Source: Auriscalpium vulgare (taxonomy: Eukaryota > Basidiomycota > Agaricomycetes > Russulales > Auriscalpiaceae). Taken from it: 64,000 nt of DNA. Every line of letters begins with the position of its first letter. Positions within the stretch are counted from its first letter, which is position 1. The notes beneath the pieces are model-generated. The model had not been told where the DNA came from. It did no database searches and saw only the letters and a program-made list of their open reading frames with translations. This document shows, piece by piece, positions 1 through 10,872 of the stretch. The position numbers and the translations under genes are program-made. Where the stretch lies: the NCBI GenBank assembly GCA_019915015.1, contig JAHBBC010000029.1, positions 1 to 64,000 of the forward strand. The letters are read 5' to 3'.

Positions 1-166
1 CACCTGCCACCTGGTACCCTCAGTTCCCGTTTTAAATGTAACTCATCCGAAGTTTATCCGAGGCAGGTGACCCAATGACTTCCTCTCTCGACAGCGCACA
101 GCGCTTGCAACGCGCCGCAAATACGCTGCGGTTCATCCTTGGGACATGCTATTGCTGATAAGACAG

Positions 167-1946
167 TCAAGAAAAGAAGGTCATGGTCCACGCGGTATAG
201 AGAAGAATGACTATGAGTGCCACAGAAACGATCTGTACCTCTGCGGCCCACATGCGCACAATCCCCCCAGCAGCGCCGATCTTATAGTCGATTGGTCGTC
301 CCTTCGCTAGCCTCGACATCATTACAGTATACCAAGCCATACCAGCACCAGCGCCAATCAATTTGGGCAGGGGGAGAACGCCCAAGGTAGTCAGCAGACT
401 GAACGCCACGCGCGTGGTCCGTGACTCTCGAACGGCCAAGTCGGGAGGGCGTGGAAAAGCGTCGGCGACGGTATCTTCCAATGGCATGGACCTATCTGTG
501 CTTGGCGATTCTTGATGAAGAGACTCCGAAATACATTTTTGGAGGCGCCGGGGTAGGTCAGGACAGAGCACGCTACCCCTACCTATGCCCAGCAAGTCTG
601 CGTGCCCATTCGACAGGGCGTCTGTCAAGTTGGCAGGGGTTTGGAGTCCACCAGTGAGGACAACCAGAGGACGATGCCGAGGTGAGGAGGATGGTAGTGA
701 TTTGATAGCTGCGAGAGCTTTTCGGGAGAAGCGCGAGAAGAAAGCTTGTCGATCAGTCGCGCCGAAGTCTGCAACATAGACCCTATCAGGGTATTCCAGA
801 ATGGATGCTCCGGGTAGCCTACCTGGACTCTCGTAGTCACCGCCGCTAATCTCGATGAAGTCCAGCAGCCCCCAACTGGCCATCTCAATGACGTGGTCAA
901 GGGCGCTCTTTTCAGAGGCATCTTCGGCATCTCCGTCGAACACAAACCTGCCGCCTGCGCCGAAGTAGTCTGCGGAGTTTACTTTGACGCCGAGGATAAA
1001 GGACGACGGCACAGCGGACCGTATTGCTATCACGACTTCATGAAGAAGACGAAGTGGTGCATCGCGGACGTTGTAAGCATCGTCGCGTTCATTTGTCTGG
1101 ATTCAACGATGAGGACAATTGACAGGCATGTATAACGTGTCTCACTTACTTTCGGTGATATGAACTGCGCGATTAGATCTTAAGATGACACCCCAGGTGA
1201 GCGAAGAAGAGCGAAGAGGACAAGGTAACGCGTTACTAACATCCGTGTGAGGCATGAATCTGAACCCCATCAAAACCAGCTTCGAGAGCAACTCTCGCGC
1301 CTTCCACGAAACGGTCGACAACGCGCTGGATATCAACGACTGTCATAGGCCGTGGTATGGGAAACAAGGCTCTCCAGATTATGTTCGCCAGCCAGCCGTC
1401 CCTTGGCTTCGCGGAGGACGCCGATGAGCCCACGCGAATTGGGCTGGGAGCCAGAGATGGGATGAAGGGGAGCCGGCCGCCTATGAAGGAAGGTGACTGG
1501 CGCCCCGCATGAGAGAGCTGCATAAGTACGGATGGATGTCCCGAGAACGGTTCTGTATCGGAGGCGTCCTGACCCACAGTGATGTTACGGGGGGCCTTCA
1601 TGGCCTGTGCAAGGGCCACGAATGGACGCAGGCTCTCACGAGTGACCGTCTCTGGTATGACCATGTCTCTGCCTAGTGTTAGGTGGTCGGCAGAAATCTG
1701 GATGTTGCCCGTGACGATCATTCCCCAACCACCCCCTGCCCACTGAGCGTAGAGAGAGAGATGAGACGGTGTTGGTGGCCCTCCAAACAACGCAGCCAAG
1801 TGTTCGTACATGGCAACCTTCACCAGACGATTCGGCAGGACCGCTCCGGACGGAAGTGTTACAGGCCGAAAGACCTCCTCTAAGCCTCCAGTTAATATCG
1901 AGGAACCTAATAAGGTTGTGAGCATCGTGTATGTTGTGAGCGTCAT
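167..1946 (-). CDS. NADH:flavin oxidoreductase (old yellow enzyme family), membrane-anchored
   Basis: FMN-dependent ene-reductase/NADH oxidase-type protein with a TIM-barrel fold. The model has three exons, 1241-1946, 1150-1178 and 167-1096, joined by 62- and 53-nt GT-AG introns, giving about 554 residues. The N-terminal barrel motif PNRLVKVAMYEHLA is clear. Splicing through the 29-nt middle exon rebuilds HASHGYLIAQFISPKTN, the substrate and flavin site of the family. A phosphate-binding GIGRGSVL motif lies further on. The usual Y-G-G-S after the TN residues is replaced by AYNVRDAP, which is atypical. The last ~30 residues form a hydrophobic segment (VSVALIVILLYTAWTM), so the protein may be tail-anchored. 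The start is uncertain: in-frame ATGs lie at 2021, 1964, 1946 and 1925. It is divergent from the sorting nexin gene. The family is secure; substrate and physiological role are unknown. Confidence 0.85.
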
Positions 1947-2021
1947 GACGCTACCATGAGGCATTCCTGGCGCTGGTGTTGATCCTGTGTTGCAGATATT
2001 ATGCCAGCTGGACGCCCCCAC

Positions 2022-2318
2022 TTCAACAACTTGAAGTTCAACTCAAGTTCGACTCGATTTGAGTCATTGTCAACAACCGTACCTCGTGCACGTGATGCTA
2101 GCAGAATTATGTAACAAATTTCAATATATGCTCAGGATAGGCTGCTCTCGCGGTCCACCGATATTGCTGGTTTCCTCGACGCCGAGAAGCAGAGGCAATC
2201 GCATTTGGTGTCCGTGATTGGCTTAAGAAATAATGGTGTGATTCATTCTCGGACACTCCAGGTAGCCAGTTGCATCCCGCGGCCGCCCGATTGAAGACAG
2301 GACCGTCAAGCAGCTCTT
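2022..2318. promoter_or_regulatory. Divergent intergenic region, flavin oxidoreductase / sorting nexin
   Basis: About 300 bp separate the start of the leftward flavin oxidoreductase from the start of the rightward SH3-PX-BAR gene, so both promoters must lie here or in 5' leader sequence. No strong TATA element or recognisable operator was seen, and part may be 5' leader of the oxidoreductase. Confidence 0.4.
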
Positions 2319-5077
2319 ATGTCTTCACCGCCAGCATCGACCGGGCAGTCTCCTCTCACTCCTCCCGGTGTGTCGCGCGCTTTCTTCTCTTTCACGCACT
2401 CTCGCGGCCAGACGCAAGCCAGCTCCCGCCGCGTGGGATCAGCCGCGCCTTCCCTGGATTTCGACGCCGGCATCAACGCATCGGCCGCGTGGACGGAACA
2501 TCTAGATACCGATGCAGCGTCACGTTCTCTCTCCGACGATGAAGGCGACGACGAGCCTGATGAAGACGACGATGGACGCTCCGCGCGGGTCCTGTTCCGG
2601 TTTGAGGGGAAGCCGGAGTTCAGAGAGTTGGATGTGAATGCGGGCGACGAGATCGAGGTCGTCCGTGAGGAGGTCGGCGACGGATGGAGTTTGGTCAGGA
2701 CCCGAGGCGGTGAGATGGGCCTACTCCCCCAAACGTACTACACCGTGAATACACTCTTTCACTGACGGCGGTTGCTTGTCACCCTCTCACATCGTTTCGC
2801 CAGTTCACAGTCGACTTCATCTCGGCTCCTCCCAATGCCCTTGCGCGGCATGGCGACCATGCGAGCAGCAGCAGGCGCGAGGCATCGGGTGCCTCGCTTA
2901 CACCACGAGGTTCGCCTGCGCGTATATCAGCTCCTCTCCCCGCCGCCCCGCCCATCGTCGTACAAACTACCGGCGAGCGCATGATGGCGGCCTTCCCCAG
3001 CTTTCGCCAGAGCCTGCTTGGGGGCAAGAGCCTCAATCGATTTTCAAGCTTCGTCACAAGTGGCGCCGAGGCATACGTGTTGAATGGGGACACCGGCCCT
3101 GCCGACGCGGTCCCGTCGTCGCTGAAGCACGCTTTCGATCCTACTAGCGACGATGATGAGGACGATGAACCTTCCAACGTTGCGCCTCGTGTCCAGACGA
3201 AGGCACGCTCACGGTCAAGCGAGGCTGATCAACATTTTGTCGATGCAGGTCCTGCGTGGAGGTCCAAAGTCCCGCCATTTCGAATTCTTGTCCACTCGCC
3301 TTCGAAACGAGCCTCGGCGCTTTCTGGTTCCTATACTGTCTACAGCGTCACGTCCCTCTTCCAACCTCCGGACTCGGACGATTTCAAGTCGCTGGTTGCA
3401 GAACCTGCATCTCGAATCACCGTCCACCGGCGATTTTCCCACTTTGTCGTCTTGCATACTGCCTTGACACGCCGCCTACCGGGAATCGCACTTCCCCCAC
3501 TTCCTGAGAAGCAATACGCAGGGCGATTCAACGACGACTTTGTAGAGGCTAGACGCGGTGACCTCGAGCGATATCTGGCGAAGATTGTGCGGCACCCCGT
3601 TGCGCGCTACGCGGAAATCCTGACGTTTTTCCTAGGGTGCGAGAGTGACACTGTAAGTTGCCCATCTTGAGTCTGTTCATTCCTCAACTTCCTTGGCACG
3701 CATAGGAGTGGAAGCGACAGCTACCTGAGCACCTCTCATTGCCACCCGCGGGGCCAGCCTTTTACGCCAATGTGTATCACCCTGACTTCAACATTGATAC
3801 CGAAGAAGCAACGGAATCCATCGATAGATTCGATGCTCACACGAGGGCCGTCGACGCAGGCGTGCAAGGTCTTCGTAACACATTCGGTCAGATTCGACAA
3901 GCTCGCGTCGGTGGGTAACATTTTCGCATAGCCGAAACATGCGAAAGTCTTTACGATTGTTTTTACAGAGATGTCGAAGGCGGAACGCATCCTGTCATAC
4001 TCATTGCTGTCTCTTATTACTGGGAAACCGATCGCCTCTGCGCCCAATTCAGATGCGCTTGCGCATGAGCAATACTACGACTCTGATCCACCATTTGAAA
4101 GTGAAGCAGACAAACCTCCTGAAAAGAAGCATAAGGGATGTGTCAACGAGGAGGGCGCGTGGTGCTGGCGAGACGGATGTGAAGGTAGGCGTTGTGAATA
4201 TCAATATCTACGACTAACGAAGCCGGCGCAATGCAGAGTGCCTCAGAATGACGAAAGCTTTGCAGAAGACCAGTGAAACACTGCAAAGTGTCGCCGATCT
4301 GTACGATGACCATGTAAGCCTTGTCCTCGCTCACAACGAACCGCCTCGAGCTCTGACTCTGCACGTGCAGGCCCGAAGAACACAGCTTGCGACACACGAT
4401 GCACTTAAAGACGTAGCTCATCCTTCGTCGATATATGCCGTATGTTCGCATTCTTTGTATCACTTGGAGCACGGCTGTAAACCTACTTCGTAATTAGCCT
4501 GTCATTGACACGCATAGGAACGCCTTGTCGCGGTACACGGAGGTCGTGAACGGAGACGAGGTAAGCCATAGCTAACAACGTCCCTACGCATTCTCACAGA
4601 CGCTGCTGCAGGCTGACGAGGAAAGGGCATCGCGCTGCGAGACCGTTCTCAACACCACAATGGCCGAGATGGAAACGTATCATACGCAGAAGCTCGAGGA
4701 CTTCACGTCTGTCGCCAAGGAACACCTCGATGGCGAGATCGAATTCTATGAACAGGTAAGAGATGTCGCGCTCTGGTTATGCAGGTTAATTCAATCTTCA
4801 CAAGGTTCTCATCCGTCTTCGTACTGCGCGACGCACATTCGAACCGCCCATATATCCTCACCTCAGCACGGGGGCCCGACAACCGTCGATATACGAGCGA
4901 GAGCTCGAGCGGCCGCGCCTAGTACCAGATCCTTTGCCACAACCATGCCCACACGTCTTCGACTCCACGCCGATGCGGCCGGTTAGCCACGCAATTCAGG
5001 AAGGGGTGGGTATGTTGCTTGGGAGTGCGACGAATGCTGTCGCTGGCCGTGCGAGCGTGTTCAGCAAGTTCTGGTAG
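2319..5077 (+). CDS. SH3-PX-BAR sorting nexin (SNX9/18/33-like)
   Basis: Membrane-remodelling adaptor that binds phosphoinositides through PX and bends endocytic membranes through BAR. Nine exons (2319-2744, 2804-3652, 3706-3910, 3969-4184, 4237-4313, 4371-4439, 4498-4560, 4612-4755, 4805-5077) splice in frame to 773 residues. Residues ~90-142 are an SH3 domain (VLFRFEGKPEF, DGWSLV, GLLPQTYYT) after an acidic linker. Residues ~296-425 are a PX domain with the phosphoinositide-binding RRFSHF motif and LPPLPEKQ. The rest is a BAR-type helical domain (HPDFNIDTEEATESIDRF; YTEVVNGDEADEERASRCET). The cysteine-containing stretch EGAWCWRDGCE sits inside the BAR region. The acceptor of exon 8 could be 4600 instead of 4612; both keep frame. 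Architecture is secure; the exact paralogue in yeast terms is not. Confidence 0.9.
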
Positions 5078-5172
5078 ACTGGAGGAATGTATCACATATT
5101 CTTATTATCATACACGGTCTCACACTGCCCTGACATCATGTGCCGTCCTTGAGATACGCAAGATGACGTCCT

Positions 5173-6330
5173 TTACCAGGTGTCCCGATGCTTAAGTACG
5201 CAGTCCCATTCATGTTGCAATTGTTCGAAGGCGGCGGCCGCCGAAGGTCGACAACGAGGTTCGTGATGCACCATGGACGAGATAATGCCGTCAAGGAAGC
5301 GAAGGCTCCGGGACAACTGGGCGGATGGTCAGTGAGAGTCACCTGCGAGAGTGAGACGGGAGCACAAACCTTGCGGGCTTCCTGGAAGACACGACCCAAC
5401 ATAAGAATGTCTCTTTTCAGGCTGAAGAAGCTGTCGATATTATTGATGGAGTCTCGCCCTGCTGTTGTAGCATTAGCTAGAGTTGTTGGCCTGTTCTCGG
5501 AGCGAACAAAGGAGGATTGGCTATAGTCGATGAAAACGTATTTGCTTGATGATGGCTCGATGGGCAGCAGCATAATGTGCTGCAACGAGATGTTACTATG
5601 AAGGTTACGGACGTCAGTCTTTGTCTTGCACGAATACGACGAAGAACATACCCATGTGCCACGCCTTGCTCATGCATAAACTCCAGGCCCTGAAAATGTT
5701 CATTTGACCCTCAGCCTGAGCGCAAGTGGCACGAGCACTGGTCGTGACGCACCTGCAGGAGCTGGCTCACAAAATCGAGTATCTGCTCAGTGGACCGGAG
5801 CTGCGTCAGCTCGACTGACTGCAAGAAAGGCAAGACAGTGTATGCCATAGTCCCATCGTAATTCGGGAACATTTCGAAGACCGGGACAGCGTGGTTCCTT
5901 GGATCGACTCGCAGATGCGGAGCGTCAAGAATCATCCCATAACGGAGCCCCATAGAGCTCGCAGGCATGTACTTGATGCAAACCAGTTCCTGGTTAGGCC
6001 CATTGCCATGAGTGGCGAAAAGGACACTGTCGTTGCACTACGTCGCACATATGTGAGATTGCAGTGGCAAGGTTACGCGTACTAGAGGCTTACTGTATGT
6101 TCCAATGTGCGGTCGCAAAGGGGTGAGGGCTCCTCGTCTCCTTCTAGTACCGGCAGACTCGGAGTAGCCCAGAGGCCTAATTCCCGTGATTTCAGAATCA
6201 AACGTCTGGTAGCTACGTCCTCGTGAAGCTGGTCATCGTCGCCACAAGGACAAGGCAGAAGACTGTAGCCTCTGCTTCGAAGCCACTCCTCGTGCGTCGG
6301 TTCTTCGGGTTGAAGATGAATGATGGTCAT
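5173..6330 (-). CDS. Pseudokinase, member of a basidiomycete-type kinase family
   Basis: Five exons (6094-6330, 5753-6037, 5652-5689, 5370-5595, 5173-5316), all GT-AG, give 309 residues. The fold matches the kinase gene at 13480-14758 block for block: a GYSLLPCP-type lead-in, a beta-3 lysine in LVCIK (K101), YTVLPF hinge, GLEFMHEQGVAHG before the catalytic loop, FIDYSQSS at the DFG position, and a C-lobe ending EPRCRPSAAAAFEQLQ. The catalytic HRD reads H-G-N (186-188) and the Mg-binding Asn of the loop is His, so phosphotransfer should be lost while the fold is kept. The exon 3/exon 4 junction falls inside this motif, and the phase gives the same reading for the only good splice. There is no stop or frameshift, so a conserved scaffold role is more likely than decay. 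Function unknown. Confidence 0.75.
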
Positions 6331-6844
6331 GTTGGGGGAAAGTGTGGGGCAGTAATCGACGCAGGAGCAGGTCTTTTATGGTGGAGAGCGGCGGCGGCCA
6401 TCGAAGCACAAAGCAAACAACAAAAGATTGATGAATTCCACGTAGCCTCCAGCTGCACAGCAATCGCAACGTTGTTGTTGCTTTCAGAACAAATGAGAGG
6501 CGATGCCTTCCTTCTTCAAAGCGTTCGGTGTAAATCGATATTGTCCTTGGAATTGTCGAAGTGCAGGCTGCACAAGGTATCTGGCAACGGCAAACAAGGG
6601 ATGAAGAAGCCATCGCTCTCCAGACTTGTATAATCACAGATGCGCTGCTACTAGGATACGGAGATGTGTGTAGTGTTGTATACTTCGGCGGGAGTACTTG
6701 TAGTTTGTGGCGGGAGTAAGTACTTGTAGTTTGTGCCCGGATAATATGACGTATAATGATGGTGCGATGATCACGGAACCGGATGTGTAGACAAAATGTA
6801 GAGAAGAGAAGGTCTCGGGGACATACCTTGTAATCGGCGACATG

Positions 6845-9684
6845 CTACTCGTCCTCCTCCTCCTCGGCGTCGTCGTGGAGGAGGATGATGAGAGACGCCC
6901 GATCTGTCTCTGGCCAGCGGTACACCGAGCTATTCGCCTGCGGATTGCTGACACTGACTGCCGTGAGTGCATGGCTGATCGTCTTCGGCTTGCTGATGTT
7001 GATGGCCGTCAGCGCATTGTACTGGTCCCTCGCGACGTCGTGCATGCTGCCAAAGTTCAGCGAGACCTCAACCTCCCTGGTTCATCATTCAATATCACGA
7101 CGATGAAAACACGCACCGGCTGTGCTCCCTGATCTGCTGCGTGAGCTTGCTGCGCACCAGCTTCGAGCCAGCTGCCTCCAGCTGCCCCATCAGCTTCTTC
7201 GACTCGGTGGCGAGGGCGCTCATGCGCTGGAGCAGGTCCTCGGTAGAGACGCGGACCCGCTTGGGCGGGCGGGGGGCACCAATGGCTTCCGCGATGAACG
7301 CGTTGGCCATGTCTTCGACAGAAGGTGATAGGCCTATAGGCTGGGAGCGAGGGGGTGAGACAGATGACCTCCGGGGCGTCGAATCGGTGGCGAAAACGAC
7401 GACGCTCTGTTTGCTGGGTTCGAGGAGCGCGTCGGGGTCAGCGGCAACGTCCGCCTGGCGGTCGATGTCGTCCGTGTCTGACCTCTTGCGCTTGCTCAAG
7501 AGGACAAGCCGACGCAGGGAGGTTTCGCGTGCCTGAGCATCAGAGGCAGTCTCGGCATCGCGGCCTTCGGGGGGTGTCGGCGTGGACTTGGCGGCCAGCT
7601 CAGCGCGAGCTTTGGCAACCTTGGCTTCAAGCTCCTCGTGGCGGAGGCGCATAGGCTCCAGCTGTGATTGGGGCGTTGACGTTTGCAGCGGGCCAGACGT
7701 CTGTGGGAGTGCCTCAATGGAAGAGGGTTGAAGGCGGTGAGGCCTGGGCACCGCATGACGAAGATGGAGGGAGGCAGGGCTACGCATGTCTGTGGAATCG
7801 AGCCTGTCGAGTGGTGGGAGCGGTGGAAGGGCTGGGATTTGTGGACGGGGGTAAGGGGATGTCGGGGTTGTAGATGATGAAGGAGAGGACGAGTGAAAAG
7901 TAGTGTCGTGCTGTGGGAACAATGGAGCTTGTGAAGGGTCCGGTGCTTGCGTAGAAGGCGGGCGGGGATGGTTGGTTGAGATGGACAGCGCGGGCTTTGT
8001 CGACTTTTCATGTGAGCTGAGAACAATGTGCGCGCCCTCGTCCGCAAGGGGTGCCAGGGGAGAGTTATCGATCGGGGCTGAATCAACATCGGGCAGAGCG
8101 GCCACAGATGCTGCAGACGTGACGGCGGGAACAATGGGGTCCGAAGTTCCTGGGACGAGAGAAGGACCTGCATGCCCTGCCGTCGTCTCGTCCGCGCCGT
8201 CGCCCGTGATCTGCGAACCATTCGCTGAAGGCCCGGCGATCGGTTCATCCGGAGCAGACAGCGTGGCCGCTGGTGGGCGATACCAGAACAACCTAACGCT
8301 CTGCAAACCCTCCAAACCACCCATCCGCGGGCTGGACCAAGCAATTTTGGCCGCGCTCTCGCTGTCAAAAATGATCAGCGCCTTCCCAATATGCAGCCTG
8401 ACAGTGGGCGGCGTTTGACTATGTGTGTCGAGAGACGACAGCCACTGGTGTATGAACTCCAGATTGCGAAATTTGCGCGGAAGGACTTCCATGACAAGTG
8501 AGCGTCGTTGGAAATGCACAGGCAGGGCCTTCGGGAAGCAGCCTCGGGTACTTTCCGGTTTGATGTCCACGTCCATTCCGATAGTACGAGTATCATTCGC
8601 GTTAAGAGTGACGTCGTACGGTCCAGGTACATTGGAGAGCTGAGACGATGAAGAGGCGATGGCTTGTGGCGCGGAGGGAGGCACGAATGATGCATTTTGG
8701 CTAGACGTCGGTGGAAACGGAGGCGGCATTACATCCGGTCCTGGTGTGAGAGGGAACCACAGAGGGGGGATTGGGACAGGCAAGGGAGGTAGGCCGGACA
8801 TAACGAACATTGGGTTCAAGAAGGGAATGAAGTCGATGGAAGGCGTGTGGCCGAGATTAGAAAAGTCTGTGGTAGAAAACTGGCCAAGACCTGATGCAGT
8901 GGCTACACCATTGCCAGGAAATCTGCCGCCAAAGTAGTCGTAGCCCCTAGACTGCGCTGCGAGGGCCAGGTCGGCGGGGGGCATATGGCCGCCGTCCTCT
9001 TCCCATTCGTCGTACGGGCCGTCCCAGGGCTGGTCATGGTGTGTGGCGGAATCTTGAAAGGCGTCTTCTTCGTAATCGTGTACGCCGTGTTCTGGCGTAG
9101 CGTCTTCGTCCATTAAATCGGGCGCTGCCTCAGGCGCGGTATGTGTCTCTTGAGGAGTCAAATGCAAGGAATATATAGGTGAAGTAGGGAGGGAGGAGGA
9201 GGAAGCGATGGAGGAAGGATCGTGCAGAGCCAAGGCGGCCTTCCGTCGAGTTTTCTTCCGGACTTGACTCCGCAACTTGACGTGTCCCGGCTTGGCCTCA
9301 ATATCTGCACCAAGGCCTGCGCGAGGAGTCAAAGGCACCACCTTTGTGCTGATAGGATGAACGACGCCTGCAGAGCCGCATGTCAAAGTCACATATGCAG
9401 TAAACCTGAGGTGGCTCGCCTTCGAGGTTCGGACCTAATCCAAGGCCAGGCTCGTATCCCATACCGACAAGGATGTTGTAGCCAATACCCGACACAATAC
9501 AATCTCCTGACTCGCCAGGTGAGGAGGAAAGACCGGCGGCGGTGTTTTTCGCGGAGCACCGGGACCGGGAAGAAAGGACGCTGCCAGCCGCTTGACGCTG
9601 TTGGACCTTACGGGTCTCGTCGACTTCGCTGTCTGAGTCTTCTATGACGATGGGTGATGCAAAAGACCCTTTCCCATAAGGCAT
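6845..9684 (-). CDS. G-patch domain protein with a central RRM-like segment
   Basis: Likely RNA-metabolism protein of the nucleus. Three exons (9420-9684, 7117-9367, 6845-7076) give 915 residues. A G-patch lies at ~65-110 and spans an intron: GIGYNILVGMGYEPGLGLG continues, after splicing, as PNLEGVVHPIS, then RAGLGA. Only a GC-AG intron (donor AAG/GCGAGC at 9419, intron 9368-9419) restores the family pattern and the frame of the second exon. The middle is low-complexity, proline- and serine-rich. Near residue 400 a segment starting LVMEVLPRKFRNLEFI and later RLHIGKALIIFDS resembles an RRM fold. C-terminal helices (LLQRMSALATESKKLMGQLE) and an acidic tail (HDDAEEEEDE) follow. The second intron is only 40 nt. 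Start taken at MPYGKGSFASP; an upstream ATG at 9747 is possible. It precedes the NDUFS5-like gene on the same strand by ~470 bp. Confidence 0.7.
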
Positions 9685-10156
9685 AGCAAGAGGGGCGTGT
9701 TGGAAGAGGAGTGAAGGAGAAATATTGCGGCGGGGACACGAGCCCAAACCCTTACGTGATCAGCACCCATATGCGCCCACAGTACATCGTATGTACGGGA
9801 TTCTCGGACACATACGTTTTCTTCGGATGTAAGAGACTTATATATTCACCCTGGGTATGAGGTCGCGAACGACTGATAGCGAAGTAGATGATATCAACAT
9901 GCGTCAAGCGACGAAGTTCCAGCTTGAGGGTAGTCGACGAGCGCAGTAGTGGACCATTGTAGAGCATCACGACTGTCGAGGTGACATAAATGAGGATGCG
10001 CACAGGCTTATCACAGCACACCGTCGTCCATTGACCTCCCATAGAGACCTCCCATTATACAGACCGCACATACAGTGTGAGCTGGTCACGATGCGAGGAA
10101 GTGTGCAAGGTCCATGTACGGGCAAGGGTAACTCGTCGCAATGCATTTGAAAGGTG
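9685..10156. other. Intergenic region, no gene seen
   Basis: Roughly 470 bp between the G-patch start and the NDUFS5-like stop, both leftward. Short open frames have no recognisable motif or splice partner. It probably holds the 3' end of the NDUFS5-like gene and the promoter of the G-patch gene. Confidence 0.6.
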
Positions 10157-10690
10157 CTATTTTGCGTGTCCAGCATCGGCCCCCTTGTCTCGTTGAATCA
10201 GTCCGACTCCGACGATTACTCCATCCGCCAACACGTCTGCGACCTTGCGCCCCTCTTGCGCCTGGTGCTGTGCCTTCTTGATGAATTCGGCCTTCACTGC
10301 TTTCGCGCGCGCAATCTATCCATAACAATAAGAAGACACATACGCTATGAGTGATGAGAAGCGGGCCACGCGGCTGAGAACGCACCTCTTTCGTATGGTG
10401 CAAGCACTCCAGGTAGTCATCCGCCTGCAGACGGCATTCACTTGGACTATCCAACTGGGCGTAGCACTACAAGCGCAAGTTAGGAGCATCCGGAAAGTAG
10501 CTGCTTCGTACGCACCTTTGAGAACTCCTGCCAATACGCAAAGCAGCGCGAGCGACCTAGGTGGCAGATTCAGTCAAGCATGGTTGGATAGCTTTGTGCC
10601 GCGACGGACCGCCTTGGAAACCGAATCCAGACTGTACACGCAGGCCGGTCAGTGAGCGCTACAGCAAAATAAACAAGGACGTACAGCCAT
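10157..10690 (-). CDS. NADH:ubiquinone oxidoreductase 15-kDa subunit (NDUFS5-like)
   Basis: Accessory subunit of mitochondrial complex I on the intermembrane-space side, with a CHCH-type twin-cysteine fold. Five exons (10685-10690, 10610-10631, 10516-10556, 10386-10466, 10157-10315) give 102 residues. The first coding exon is just ATG GCT and the second only 22 nt, yet together they restore MASGFGFQGGRSRC. The Cys pattern is CFAYWQEFSKC and CRLQADDYLECLHH, matching the family's paired C-x9-C. The C-terminal half (IARAKAVKAEFIKK) is a basic helix. The length is typical for fungal homologues. It is divergent from the Get5-like gene with 182 bp between the start codons. Identification is strong. 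Confidence 0.88.
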
Positions 10691-10872
10691 GTTCTAACGT
10701 TCGTTAACTCTGAAGCTCCGCGTCGTCTACCTAGCTGTGACACGTCGGACAGCGTATCGTCACAGTAGTGACGTTGTCGGAAAGGTGTCACAACGAGCGT
10801 CTAGTACAGTACTAGTGACAATATCGCCGAAATCCCTTCCGCAGATACTCATATTCCGTGCAACACAACGCC
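10691..10872. promoter_or_regulatory. Divergent promoter, NDUFS5-like / Get5-like
   Basis: 182 bp between two start codons on opposite strands. The stretch is rich in TGACG/CGTCA-like half-sites (GTGACACGTC, AGTGACGTTGTC), which resemble CRE/bZIP sites, but this is only visual. No TATA box is evident. Confidence 0.4.

Noticed and set aside
7496..8368. A 290-codon minus-strand frame inside the G-patch gene
   Set aside because: It is a shifted-frame shadow of the G-patch protein exon, with no motif of its own.
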